Below, one piece after another: positions 1 through 8,742 of a DNA stretch of 64,000 nucleotides. The stretch covers positions 124,001 through 188,000 of the forward strand of contig NZ_JBIWDK010000008.1 of assembly GCF_044761985.1 (NCBI RefSeq). The letters are read 5' to 3'. A program made the translations under genes and the position numbers. The stretch's first letter is position 1. The number at the start of each line of letters is the position of its first letter. The DNA comes from Peribacillus sp044761985 (GTDB taxonomy: Bacteria > Bacillota > Bacilli > Bacillales > DSM-1321). The notes under the pieces were generated by a model. The model was not told where the DNA came from and did not search any database. It was given only the letters and a program-made list of their open reading frames with translations.

Positions 1-345
1 AATTTCAATTTATCGGCTATCGGTGTAACGAAGAAACCTAACATGCAACAAACGGAATATAAAGGGACGTCATCAGAACATGCAATAAAGGGTTATCGTC
101 CAGTTTCTCATGGTCAAAAGGGAACCTTGGTGGAAACGCCGGTTTATGACGGGGACATATTGGTTCATGGTAATCAAGTGATTGGACCCGCCATCATCGA
201 ACAGAAAGTCACGACTATCGTTGTATTAAGTGGGTACAATGTTCTTCTCGACAAAAATGACAACTATATCATGTATCGCAAGGAGATGGATGAGAAATTG
301 TTACAACCATTCATTGAAGAGAAACGGGGTGTCGCAATTGAGTAG
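1..345 (+). CDS. Hydantoinase/oxoprolinase HyuA family, C-terminal fragment
   Basis: The last 114 residues of a protein that begins before the window; the frame is open from base 1. The sequence and its coupling to HyuB identify the C-terminal part of the HyuA (ATP-dependent N-methylhydantoinase/5-oxoprolinase A) family. Segments such as YDGDILVHGNQVIGPAIIEQ are typical of the C-terminal beta domain in this family. HyuA/HyuB pairs hydrolyse cyclic amides with ATP, or act as carboxylases of the acetone/acetophenone type. The stop codon overlaps the start of the next gene, so the two subunits are translationally coupled. Substrate is unknown; the downstream operon suggests it acts on an intermediate of amine or aromatic catabolism. 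Confidence 0.8.
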   Translation, partial: NFNLSAIGVTKKPNMQQTEYKGTSSEHAIKGYRPVSHGQKGTLVETPVYDGDILVHGNQVIGPAIIEQKVTTIVVLSGYNVLLDKNDNYIMYRKEMDEKLLQPFIEEKRGVAIE

Positions 346-2116
346 GATAGTAGAAAAGAGTGTTGACCCAATCTTGGCTTCCATCATTCAGCGTCGGTTA
401 AATGCTATAACCCATGACATGGCAAAAGTGTTACAGCGAACTTCACGTTCACCGGTATTTAATGAAGCAGGAGATTTCGTTACGGGGCTATTCGATCATC
501 AAGCGAGAATGATTGAACAGAGTGCGAACATACCGATAATCGGGTTTGGGGCCCAACCTGCATTACCCAATATAATAGAATCGTTTAAAGATGACATTTT
601 TCCTGGAGATATCATTCTACACAATGATGTCTTTGAAGGGGGAAATCAAACACATGATGTAGGCGTTTATAAACCGGTATTCCATGAGGACGAATTGGTT
701 GGATGGGTTGTCAGCAAGGGACATTTAACTGATTTAGGAGGCGCGACACCAGGCGGTTATAATCCAAAACATACGGAAGTGTGGCAGGAAGCCATACGGA
801 TCCCAGGGTTGAAAATCGTAAAAAAAGGCGAAGTCATCCATGATGTATGGAAAATGCTGTTTTCAAATGTACGTGTCAAAGTTGTTGAAGAAGATGTCAA
901 AGCTATGATTGGCTCTTGCAACATCGGAGAAAGAGAATTTGTGAATCTTATAGCCAAATATGGTAAACAAACATTCCGGAATCATTTAGATTACGTGATT
1001 GAAGCTACAAAGAAGCAAGTGAAGGAAAGAGTCAGCAAGTGGAGAAAGGGCACTTATTATGGGGAGAGCTATATGGTCTCCGATGGTTTTGATACCAAGA
1101 AGAAATACAAAGTAGCAGTAACCATTACAATCGACGATGGAAAAGTGAAAATGGACTTCACAGGAACTGCCGATCAAGCCCCTGGATTTACAAATATGCC
1201 ACCGGCTTCAGCAAAGGCTGCGTGTGCCATTGCCTATCTGATGTTGATTAATCCAGGCGATACCATTGCCCAAAATGAAGGATTATTTGCAGGGCTGGAG
1301 TGCTTTTTTCCGGAAGGAAGCATCGTAAACCCGAGATTCCCTGCAGCAACCTTATTTGGTAATCAAATGGCGGACGTTTTGCTCGAAGCGATTATGAATG
1401 CTCTACAGGAGGCCGTGCCTGAATATGTAACAGCGGGTTGGGCAAAAGCGTGTCCACCTGTATGGACGGGAACAGATCCAAGAAATAATGAACCTTACTT
1501 TGATTTTGGGTTTATGGCCAAAGGCGGTCAGGGTGCCTTGAAGGGCAGTGATGGCTTTGATGGAATCGGTTTTTCAGGTGCAGCAGGTTGCATGCTTTCG
1601 CAAGATCCGGAAATGTTCGAAATAAAAGACCCATTTTTAATAGAAAGATATGAACTATTGAAAGACTCGGCTGGCTCAGGTCAATACCGTGGAGGGTATG
1701 GTACCTACGTCAAGGTGCGCATTGATGGGGACAATAACTCAGTCGGTACAATCGGTGATGGCATGGCATATGAAGGTGCTGAATTACCTAAAGGAATATA
1801 TGGCGGTTTAGATGGGACATATAATCAATTTTCCTTGAAGTTCCCAGATGGTACAGAACAGCAACTAGGTTCAAAAGATATGTTGTTCGATGTACCAAAA
1901 GGGACAGTAATGGAAATGTATTCTGGAGGTGGTGGCGGATATGGTTCCCCATTCCTTCGCGATATAAATAAAGTCCAACAGGAAGCTATCGCTGGATTGC
2001 TTTCTATCGAAAAAGCACGAGAAGATTATGGTGTGTTGATCGATTCAATAACCTTCGTAGTAGATGAACAGGCTACTAATAGGTTGCGAGAAGAAAGGTT
2101 GAAGGTGAATAAATAG
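338..2116 (+). CDS. Hydantoinase B / oxoprolinase family protein (HyuB)
   Basis: A 592-residue HyuB-family subunit, partner of the preceding HyuA. I place the start at TTG 338, which overlaps the HyuA stop and has a GGGG-type ribosome binding site at about 326-329; longer upstream reading is out of HyuA frame and lacks family similarity. Family features include the N-terminal block SIIQRRLNAITHDMAKVL, the segment GDIILHNDVFEGGNQTHDVG, and the glycine-rich C-terminus YSGGGGGYGSPFLRD. Together with HyuA it would form an ATP-dependent cyclic amidase or a carboxylase-like enzyme. A 158-base spacer separates it from the next gene, so an internal promoter is possible there, although I could not identify one. 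Confidence 0.9.
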   Translation: MSRIVEKSVDPILASIIQRRLNAITHDMAKVLQRTSRSPVFNEAGDFVTGLFDHQARMIEQSANIPIIGFGAQPALPNIIESFKDDIFPGDIILHNDVFEGGNQTHDVGVYKPVFHEDELVGWVVSKGHLTDLGGATPGGYNPKHTEVWQEAIRIPGLKIVKKGEVIHDVWKMLFSNVRVKVVEEDVKAMIGSCNIGEREFVNLIAKYGKQTFRNHLDYVIEATKKQVKERVSKWRKGTYYGESYMVSDGFDTKKKYKVAVTITIDDGKVKMDFTGTADQAPGFTNMPPASAKAACAIAYLMLINPGDTIAQNEGLFAGLECFFPEGSIVNPRFPAATLFGNQMADVLLEAIMNALQEAVPEYVTAGWAKACPPVWTGTDPRNNEPYFDFGFMAKGGQGALKGSDGFDGIGFSGAAGCMLSQDPEMFEIKDPFLIERYELLKDSAGSGQYRGGYGTYVKVRIDGDNNSVGTIGDGMAYEGAELPKGIYGGLDGTYNQFSLKFPDGTEQQLGSKDMLFDVPKGTVMEMYSGGGGGYGSPFLRDINKVQQEAIAGLLSIEKAREDYGVLIDSITFVVDEQATNRLREERLKVNK

Positions 2117-2274
2117 GTAGGCATAGGAACTTCAACTTAGGAGAAAGCCAGTATGTTCCCTTTAATAATAGATATCTGAAAATTTAGAAAAATAAGCGAT
2201 TGAAGGCTTTTTAAACTGGTATTACACACGGCATGAAATCATTGAAAAATAATCGATAGATTGGGGATACCTAT

Positions 2275-3510
2275 ATGACAATTAGTTTTCAAATGACAGA
2301 CGAGCAAATGAAGTTAAAAGAAACGTGTAGAGAACTAGCGAAAGACTTTGCAACTCGTGCATCGAAGCATGATGAAGAACGGTCAGCTCCAGTGGAAAAT
2401 TACAAGAAATTACAAGAGGCTGGATTTTTCGGTTTAACGATTCCAAAGAAATTTGGAGGGCTTGGAGAAGGGTTCCTCGGTTACACGATTGCGGTTGAAG
2501 AGCTTGCACAAGGCTGTGCGGCAACCATGATGTCATGGAATATGCATGTAGCTGGAACGGCAGCCATTATGGAAAACCCTGAAATTAGTGATGAGAAGAA
2601 ACAGTATATTGCCGATCTAGTCATCAACGAAGGCGCACTATTGTGCCAATCTGTTTCGGAACCAACCTCTTCTAGTTTAATAGGGCAATCCTATACCCCT
2701 TCCTTAAAAGCGAAGAAGGTTGAAGGAGGTTATATCTTAAATGGAAAAAAAGCATTTGCGTCGATGTTTGAAGCAAGTGACTATGTGTATCTATACGCCC
2801 ATCCGGAAGAAAGCGAGAATCCACAAAGCAGCATCGGTTTCTTTTTATCAACAAAATCGGAAGGGATTTCTGTAATCGACATTTGGGATACTTTGGGTAT
2901 GCGTGCAACGCGCAGTAACACAGTAGTCTATGAAAATGTTTTTGTTCCGGAGGAAAATGCCATTCATAAAACGGAAGAATTTTTGAATTCGTTTATTATG
3001 AAAAACGCAGCCTGGGCTTTCGGGACGTTTGCATCGATGTATTACGCAATCGGGCGCGGGGTCGGGAACTGGGTGAAGGAAACGTTGATGACAAGAAAAC
3101 CAAAAGGTTTTTCTCAACCCATGGGCTATCACCCGGCCATGAGAGCACGTGCAGGAGAGATATTCGCGGACCTCGAGGCCGCTCGATTCCTAGTCTATCA
3201 TGCCGCTTGGTTACATGATACAAAAGGGCCGGGTCCTGAAACGACAGCGGCGTGTCTGCGTGCGAAGTACATTGCCGCCCAAACGACTGGCCGTGTAGTT
3301 CGTTCAGCTACAATTGCCTGTGGTGCACATGGTCTCATGAAAGGACTGCCATTTGAAAGAATGCTTAGAGATGCGGTGACAGCACCCATTATGCCACCTA
3401 ACGAAGATGCATGCCTAGATTTAATCGGAACCATGGACTTAGGCTTGAATCCTGAAGAAATCTTGCCGTTTTTGAAGGAGGAAGAAGTATGTCAAACAGT
3501 GAAGAATTAA
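2275..3510 (+). CDS. Acyl-CoA dehydrogenase-like flavoprotein
   Basis: A 411-residue protein with the acyl-CoA dehydrogenase fold: an N-terminal helical domain (about 1-120), a middle beta domain with the FAD-binding stretch CQSVSEPTSSS (about 125-230), and a C-terminal helical domain with the signature IACGAHGLMKGLPFERMLRDA (about 340-375). The canonical catalytic glutamate motif (YEGT in medium-chain enzymes) is absent; the equivalent region reads APIMPPNEDAC. It may therefore be a non-classical dehydrogenase, an oxidase or a flavin monooxygenase of the same fold. The start ATG 2275 follows TTGGGGA. Its end overlaps the SDR gene by 22 bases, so both are co-translated in the amine/aromatic catabolic operon. 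Confidence 0.85.
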   Translation: MTISFQMTDEQMKLKETCRELAKDFATRASKHDEERSAPVENYKKLQEAGFFGLTIPKKFGGLGEGFLGYTIAVEELAQGCAATMMSWNMHVAGTAAIMENPEISDEKKQYIADLVINEGALLCQSVSEPTSSSLIGQSYTPSLKAKKVEGGYILNGKKAFASMFEASDYVYLYAHPEESENPQSSIGFFLSTKSEGISVIDIWDTLGMRATRSNTVVYENVFVPEENAIHKTEEFLNSFIMKNAAWAFGTFASMYYAIGRGVGNWVKETLMTRKPKGFSQPMGYHPAMRARAGEIFADLEAARFLVYHAAWLHDTKGPGPETTAACLRAKYIAAQTTGRVVRSATIACGAHGLMKGLPFERMLRDAVTAPIMPPNEDACLDLIGTMDLGLNPEEILPFLKEEEVCQTVKN

Positions 3511-4265
3511 AGAATCAGGTAGCTATCATAACGGGGGCAGCCAGTGGTATCGGTAAGGCCACGGCTGAACGATTTTCAAAAGAAGGAGCGTATTTAGTTT
3601 TAAATGATATAAATGCAGCGGTGTTAGAAGAAGTGGTTTCGCAATTATCAAATCCTGATCAGTGTGTGTTAGTCCCTGGTGATATTTCTCTGGAAACCAC
3701 TGTTCAACAGTTACACGATGCCGCAATAAAACGGTACGGTAGAATTGATATTCTAGTTAACAATGCAGGTATCCATTGGATTCAAGATATAACTGAGACT
3801 TCAACAGAGGAATTCGATCAAGTGTTCTCGACGAATGTAAAAAGCATGTTTCTCACCTGTAAAGCGGTCATCCCAACGATGGTACAGCAAAAGAGTGGGG
3901 TCATTATCAATTTGAGTTCGATTTCAGCCTTCGTCGGTCAAGAGATGATGGGGAAAAGCACCTATTTATATAACATGACTAAAGCCAGTATTCTTCAACT
4001 TACCCGTTCATTAGCTACCCGTTATGGGAAAGAGGGAATTCGAGTGAATTGTGTAGCGCCAGGTGCAACAAAAACGAACCAAATTAATGAAACGCACACA
4101 GATGATCTGGAGAACTTTTGGAGTGCAGTTGGGGGAGCCCATCCAATCGGCAGGTATGGCGAGTCGGAAGAAGTTGCGAACTGTATCCTATTTCTAGCAT
4201 CCAAAGAATCATCATTCGTTACAGGATCTTCGTTCGTTGTAGATGGAGGGTACTTAGCTCAATAA
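3489..4265 (+). CDS. SDR family oxidoreductase (possible cis-diol or alcohol dehydrogenase)
   Basis: A 258-residue classical short-chain dehydrogenase. The nucleotide-binding motif TGAASGIG is at residues 15-22, NNAG at 91-94, the active-site pair YNMTK at Tyr161/Lys165 with Ser144 upstream, and the C-terminal block FVTGSSFVVDGGY is typical of the family. The gene starts inside the end of the flavoprotein gene, with GGAGG 8 bases upstream of ATG 3489. Directly before Rieske dioxygenase genes, the obvious role is rearomatisation of a cis-dihydrodiol with NAD+, but SDR sequences alone do not fix the substrate, so this is an inference from position. Confidence 0.9.
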   Translation: MSNSEELKNQVAIITGAASGIGKATAERFSKEGAYLVLNDINAAVLEEVVSQLSNPDQCVLVPGDISLETTVQQLHDAAIKRYGRIDILVNNAGIHWIQDITETSTEEFDQVFSTNVKSMFLTCKAVIPTMVQQKSGVIINLSSISAFVGQEMMGKSTYLYNMTKASILQLTRSLATRYGKEGIRVNCVAPGATKTNQINETHTDDLENFWSAVGGAHPIGRYGESEEVANCILFLASKESSFVTGSSFVVDGGYLAQ

Positions 4266-4287
4266 AGGTCTAGAGGGGGATAAGCTA

Positions 4288-5583
4288 ATGAAGCAACAAA
4301 ATTGGGATGAACTAATCCAGCCAAACCGAGTACATCGGCATTTATATACTAAACCGGAAATTTTCGAACAAGAAATGGTGAATATTTTCGGGCAGACTTG
4401 GGTCTATGTAGCACATGAAAGTGAAGTGCCCAATAATAATGACTTTAAGACGGGCTACCTCGGCCAACGTCCTATCATAACTGTAAGGGACAAAGATGGA
4501 GTTTTCCGAGTCCTATTCAATAGATGTACCCATCGAGGGGCGACGGTTTGCCGAGCGGAAAAGGGTTCGGCAAAAGTATTCACTTGTCCATATCATGGGT
4601 GGAACTTTCGGAATAATGGAGAACTGGCTGGTGTCCCATGGCCCAAGGGATATGGGGAGTCTTTTAATAAAGATGAACTAGGATTAGGGCAAGTACCAAG
4701 AGTCGAGAGTTATCGTGGATTCATCTTTGCTACTTTAAATGAAGAGGCTCCTAGTTTGGAGGAACATCTTGGGGCGGCAAAAGAATTAATGGATCAATGG
4801 CTCGATCGCTATGATGGGAAAAGGATCATCCTTGGTAATGCACACCGGATGATTTACAAAGGAAATTGGAAATTGACATACGATAATGCGGCAGATGGTT
4901 ATCATGTCACTTTCTCACACCGCTCCCTGCTTGAAATGGGTGGAAGAATGGGGGAAAACAAAGATATGACTTATTTCTCTGCGAACCCTGATTACGGTCC
5001 AATGTACGTACAGTATTTGGGGAATGGTCATACTTTTATCGATCAACGTCCTAACTATAGTGAAACAGGTGAGTACTGGGCACAACAAAGAGCACAGCCA
5101 GGACGTGAAGTTAATGAAGGGAATGTCCGTCAAAAATACGGCGATGAGGCAGATGCATTATTAGATCAGGCAATTGGTGCCCAGATGAATCTTAATATCT
5201 TTCCAAACCTATTGTTCATAGGCAATCAAGTCCAAGTGATTCAGCCACATGCTGTAGATCGTACAGAGTTGATATGGTATTCCACTGCAGTTGAAGGGTT
5301 GCCTGAGGAAATAAATACATTGCGTATGAGAAGCCAGGAAGACTTTCCGGCATTCGGGGAACCTGATGATATGACGAACTTCGAGGAGTGCCAACGGGGA
5401 CTGTCTATTTCGGAAGTGGAGTGGATCAATACGGAAAGGGGATTTGGCCTTTCCAATCAACAATCCACGAACGAACAAGGTGTGATAACCGGACCGGTCA
5501 CGGATGAACTGTACATCCGTAATTACTACAAAGAGTGGAAAAGGTTGATGACGAGCAAAGTCCATTCAGGTGCACAGCATTAA
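4288..5583 (+). CDS. Rieske aromatic ring-hydroxylating dioxygenase, large (alpha) subunit
   Basis: A 431-residue alpha subunit. The Rieske [2Fe-2S] ligands are visible as Cys80-X-His82 and Cys100-X2-His103 (CTHRG and CPYHGW). The mononuclear iron site is His206 and His211 in YHVTFSH, with Asp203 in the position that relays electrons between subunits and Asp360 or Asp361 as the probable third ligand. The length and the C-terminal pattern DDMTNFEECQRGL fit the benzoate/anthranilate/aniline dioxygenase group. The beta subunit follows 18 bases downstream. No reductase or ferredoxin gene lies in the operon, so electrons must come from elsewhere. With the ligase and amidotransferase genes downstream, an aniline-dioxygenase-like role on an aromatic amine is likely but not proven. 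Confidence 0.93.
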   Translation: MKQQNWDELIQPNRVHRHLYTKPEIFEQEMVNIFGQTWVYVAHESEVPNNNDFKTGYLGQRPIITVRDKDGVFRVLFNRCTHRGATVCRAEKGSAKVFTCPYHGWNFRNNGELAGVPWPKGYGESFNKDELGLGQVPRVESYRGFIFATLNEEAPSLEEHLGAAKELMDQWLDRYDGKRIILGNAHRMIYKGNWKLTYDNAADGYHVTFSHRSLLEMGGRMGENKDMTYFSANPDYGPMYVQYLGNGHTFIDQRPNYSETGEYWAQQRAQPGREVNEGNVRQKYGDEADALLDQAIGAQMNLNIFPNLLFIGNQVQVIQPHAVDRTELIWYSTAVEGLPEEINTLRMRSQEDFPAFGEPDDMTNFEECQRGLSISEVEWINTERGFGLSNQQSTNEQGVITGPVTDELYIRNYYKEWKRLMTSKVHSGAQH

Positions 5584-5601
5584 GAATAGGAGGGATCAAA
5601 C

Positions 5602-6180
5602 ATGAAAGTAGATAGTTCCAAGTTCTCGAATTATATGGATAACGATTACTACAACCAGTTAATCGATCATTTAAAAGACTGGGAATTAGACGTAGGTGTT
5701 GCAGATGATGGAATAACGAGGGAAATTGAAAAATTCCTGTATCAAGAAGCACGTTTATTGGATGAAGGTAAGCTAGAAGATTGGCTGAACCTCTTTTCTT
5801 CTGAATGTTTATATTGGATTCCATCTATACCCGGTGGAGGTAATCCGAAAAAACAAGTATCCATTGCTTTTGATGATCGACGCCGCTTGGAAGACCGGGT
5901 CTACCGTCTTCGTACTGGATATGCCTGGTCACAGATCCCGAGTTCAAGAACCATTCGTTTGCAAAGCAATATAGAGGTATGGAAAGAATCCAACCAAAAA
6001 GATCTTCGGGCCCGCACTAACTTCTTGGTATCCGAGTTTCGTAATGGTAAACAAAAATCATATGCAGGCTGGAATGGCTATCGATTAGTGCAGGAAAACA
6101 ATCAATGGAAAATAGCCGTTAAGCAAGTGAATTTGATTGATTGCGATCAAGGCCATGAAAATATGACGTTTATTTTATAA
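5602..6180 (+). CDS. Aromatic ring-hydroxylating dioxygenase, small (beta) subunit
   Basis: A 192-residue protein of the cystatin/NTF2-like fold used by ring-hydroxylating dioxygenase beta subunits. Typical traits are the N-terminal helix EIEKFLYQEARLLDEGKLEDW, the segment IPSSRTIRLQSNIEV and a C-terminal strand ending in DQGHENMTFIL. It is structural and forms an alpha3beta3 hexamer with the preceding subunit. The start ATG 5602 is preceded by AGGAGG. It lies 18 bases after the alpha gene and 19 bases before the ligase gene, in one compact transcription unit. Confidence 0.9.
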   Translation: MKVDSSKFSNYMDNDYYNQLIDHLKDWELDVGVADDGITREIEKFLYQEARLLDEGKLEDWLNLFSSECLYWIPSIPGGGNPKKQVSIAFDDRRRLEDRVYRLRTGYAWSQIPSSRTIRLQSNIEVWKESNQKDLRARTNFLVSEFRNGKQKSYAGWNGYRLVQENNQWKIAVKQVNLIDCDQGHENMTFIL

Positions 6181-6199
6181 AAAAAGGGGAGATTTGTAT

Positions 6200-7708
6200 A
6201 TGAATAGCCAAGGAATCGTAAAAAACCGGGGATTTATCGATCGTTTTAACTTATGGAATACGGAACAAAGTGAAGCCGTTGAAAAAATCCATGCCGTGAT
6301 TAAAGAAAATGGTTTACGTTTGATACGTGTCGCATGGTCGGATCAACATGGTATATCACGGGCTAAAACTTTAACCATTCCAGCATTTTTAGGGGCTATG
6401 AAAAACGGGATTGATTTTAATACGGGTCCCCTATTTTTCGATACAGCCAATGCCATTGTATATAACCCCTTTATGAAAGGCGGCGGATTCGATTCAGATG
6501 AAATGACCGGCTGCCCAAATTATACACTCGTACCTGATCCCCTTACATTTAAATCTCTTCCATGGGCTGAACATACTGGATGGATATTATGTGATGCCTA
6601 TTTGAAAAATGGTAACCCTCTCCCCTATGACAGCCGTCAAATCTGTAAAAAGGCATTGAAAGAACTAAACTCCAAAGGCTATGACCTACTTTCCGGATTA
6701 GAAGTGGAATTTTCCTTAACCAAAATCGTAGACGATGAAATAGATGCCTCATTACTTGGAGCGCCTGGTAGCCCAGGGCAACCTCCAAAAGTAGTACCGG
6801 TTGCGCGCGGCTATCAATATCAACTGGAAGCGCATAATGATGAAATAGATGACATCTTACAAATAATCGCTGAAAATATCCAACAATTGGACTTACCTTT
6901 GCTCACTATGGAGGATGAATGGGGGCCAAGTCAATTAGAATTTACGTTTGCACCAATGAAAGGGATTGATACAGCGGATACCATGCTTTTATTTCGGACA
7001 GCTGTAAAACAAATCTGTAAACGCCATGGATATTTAGCCACCTTCATGTGCAGGCCGTCGATTCCAGGGTTTTTCTCAAGCGGTTGGCATCTACACCAAT
7101 CCTTGATTGACATAAATACAGGAGAGAATGCTTTTATACCAAACAATTCAGATGGTCCCATTTCAGAAATTGGACAACAGTTCATTGCCGGTATCCTAGA
7201 AAATGCAAGGGCGGCAACTGTTTTTACAACCCCTACAGTAAACGGATATAAGCGCTTCAAACCTAACTCATTAGCCCCTGATCGGGCTGGTTGGGGTTTA
7301 GATAATCGTGGGACGATGATTCGTGTAATCGGTGGAATCGAAGATGATAGTCTTCACTTCGAAAACCGTGCTGGAGAACCAGCTGCCAATCCATACTTAT
7401 ACATGGCTTCACAAATCTTATCGGGACTGGATGGAATAGAGAGGAAACTACAACCAGGGCCATTAAGTACAGAAGCCTATAATGATAATCGCCCGTTATT
7501 GCCAAAAGATCTACAATCTGCTGTGGATTCACTAAAGGAAAGTGAAGTTTTCCATAATAAAATGGGAACAGACTTTGTGAATTATATTATTAGCATGAAA
7601 GAAAGTGAAATAAATCGTTATACGACATATGTCCAAGAAAATAACATAGAAGACTATGCGAATATCGTGACCGAATGGGAACACCTGGAGTATTTTGAGA
7701 TCTTTTAA
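6200..7708 (+). CDS. Glutamine synthetase-like gamma-glutamyl-amine ligase
   Basis: A 502-residue member of the glutamine synthetase superfamily. The ATP/metal-site motifs are present: GLEVEF (Glu168, Glu170), EDEWGPSQLEF, GWHLHQS, the NGYKRFKPN strand and ENRAGEPAANPYLY. It has a beta-grasp N-terminal domain and is longer than housekeeping type I-alpha glutamine synthetases. I use ATG 6200, which sits 9 bases after AAAAGGGGA; an in-frame TTG six bases earlier is too close. In aniline clusters (tdnQ/atdA1) such enzymes make gamma-glutamylanilide before dioxygenation, and PuuA/IpuC homologues glutamylate aliphatic amines. Placement next to dioxygenase and amidotransferase genes supports an amine-activating ligase rather than nitrogen assimilation. 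The amine is unknown. Confidence 0.88.
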   Translation: MNSQGIVKNRGFIDRFNLWNTEQSEAVEKIHAVIKENGLRLIRVAWSDQHGISRAKTLTIPAFLGAMKNGIDFNTGPLFFDTANAIVYNPFMKGGGFDSDEMTGCPNYTLVPDPLTFKSLPWAEHTGWILCDAYLKNGNPLPYDSRQICKKALKELNSKGYDLLSGLEVEFSLTKIVDDEIDASLLGAPGSPGQPPKVVPVARGYQYQLEAHNDEIDDILQIIAENIQQLDLPLLTMEDEWGPSQLEFTFAPMKGIDTADTMLLFRTAVKQICKRHGYLATFMCRPSIPGFFSSGWHLHQSLIDINTGENAFIPNNSDGPISEIGQQFIAGILENARAATVFTTPTVNGYKRFKPNSLAPDRAGWGLDNRGTMIRVIGGIEDDSLHFENRAGEPAANPYLYMASQILSGLDGIERKLQPGPLSTEAYNDNRPLLPKDLQSAVDSLKESEVFHNKMGTDFVNYIISMKESEINRYTTYVQENNIEDYANIVTEWEHLEYFEIF

Positions 7709-7732
7709 AGCGGAGGACGAGGTGAAGATGGT

Positions 7733-7999
7733 ATGGATCTGCAACAGCAAAAAGAAATAGAAGAGTTAAAGTCATATATTCAACAATTACAAAAAAAGAT
7801 AACTATTTATGAGACGTTAGCCGAAGCCGTTCGACTGGCACATGTCCAGGATAGGAGCATTTACTCCCATGATGCCAATCAGGAAGATTATCTAGCTATA
7901 GATCGTGATGATTATGCCAAGTGTATGGAAATTATATCGGAAGTCGATCTATGGAAACCATGGAAACATACCCTCCAAAGAAGAATTACGAATAACTAG
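7733..7999 (+). CDS. Small coiled-coil protein of unknown function
   Basis: An 88-residue protein not recognised as a known family. The first half is a predicted coiled coil rich in Glu, Gln and Lys with heptad-like leucine/isoleucine spacing (IEELKSYIQQLQKKI); the second half is acidic and carries several Asp/Tyr residues. No signal peptide or membrane segment. Start ATG 7733 has GGAGG and AGGTG upstream. It sits between the glutamine-synthetase-like ligase and the amidotransferase, 25 and 17 bases away, so it is part of the same operon and may be an accessory or assembly factor of one of those enzymes. That role is inference from position only. Confidence 0.7.
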   Translation: MDLQQQKEIEELKSYIQQLQKKITIYETLAEAVRLAHVQDRSIYSHDANQEDYLAIDRDDYAKCMEIISEVDLWKPWKHTLQRRITNN

Positions 8000-8016
8000 G
8001 CAAGGAGGGGACTTGT

Positions 8017-8703
8017 ATGTGTGAACTATTAATCGTAAAGTCTCAGAACTCTATTCCAATGGAATGGGTTCTGGGTTATGCGAAATTATTGGACGAATAC
8101 GGACTAGGTGGATTCAGTTGGGGTGTTGCTTGGAAGGACACTGAAGGGGAGCTACGCTGCTATAAATCCGTGGACGGGATTAGAAAAGATCAACAAGCAT
8201 CTGAAAGGCTAAAGGGTATAACCTCCAAAGAGATTTTTATACACTTGCGTCGGCCTAGCTTGATGAACAGCATTACTCCTTTCAATATTCAACCGTACCT
8301 CACAACCGACCACTCCCTTGCTTTTGGGCATAATGGGAATTTTGAAGAACATGAGTCTTTCCGGTCGTCTTTTCTTCAGTTATTAAAAGGAACTTCAGAT
8401 AGCGAAATAGCCTTCCAATACTTTTTTCAACACTATAAAAAATACAATCGCCCGGTAGAAGCTTTGGAAGAAACACATCGTGCATTAAAAGGAAAAGCGA
8501 ATATGGCGCTTTTTAGAAAAAATGAAGCGACAATCATCTATTCTGGAAATGTGGATAACAAGATGTATTCGTTTCAATTAGATGATATAAAGTGTGTATC
8601 GACATCTGTGCACAGTCATGATGACTTTGTCTTCCAAAACATTTTCCCATCCGCAAAGGATATACGTCCATTACCGTTATTTACTTCATTACTTTTAGAA
8701 TGA
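8017..8703 (+). CDS. Class II glutamine amidotransferase domain protein (gamma-glutamyl amide hydrolase-like)
   Basis: A 228-residue Ntn-hydrolase of the class II glutamine amidotransferase family. Cys2, exposed after removal of Met1, is the expected nucleophile; the Arg in IFIHLRRPS and the oxyanion Asn in FGHNGNFEEH are in place. There is no fused synthase domain, as in TdnT/AtdA2 of aniline degradation operons, reported to act on gamma-glutamylanilide. Start ATG 8017 follows AAGGAGGGG. Paired with the ligase gene upstream, it probably releases glutamate from the gamma-glutamylated substrate or product, or guards against futile accumulation. Physiological direction cannot be read from sequence. 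Confidence 0.85.
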   Translation: MCELLIVKSQNSIPMEWVLGYAKLLDEYGLGGFSWGVAWKDTEGELRCYKSVDGIRKDQQASERLKGITSKEIFIHLRRPSLMNSITPFNIQPYLTTDHSLAFGHNGNFEEHESFRSSFLQLLKGTSDSEIAFQYFFQHYKKYNRPVEALEETHRALKGKANMALFRKNEATIIYSGNVDNKMYSFQLDDIKCVSTSVHSHDDFVFQNIFPSAKDIRPLPLFTSLLLE

Positions 8704-8742
8704 TCTTAGCATGTCTACGTAAATAAAAAGGAGGATTATGTG

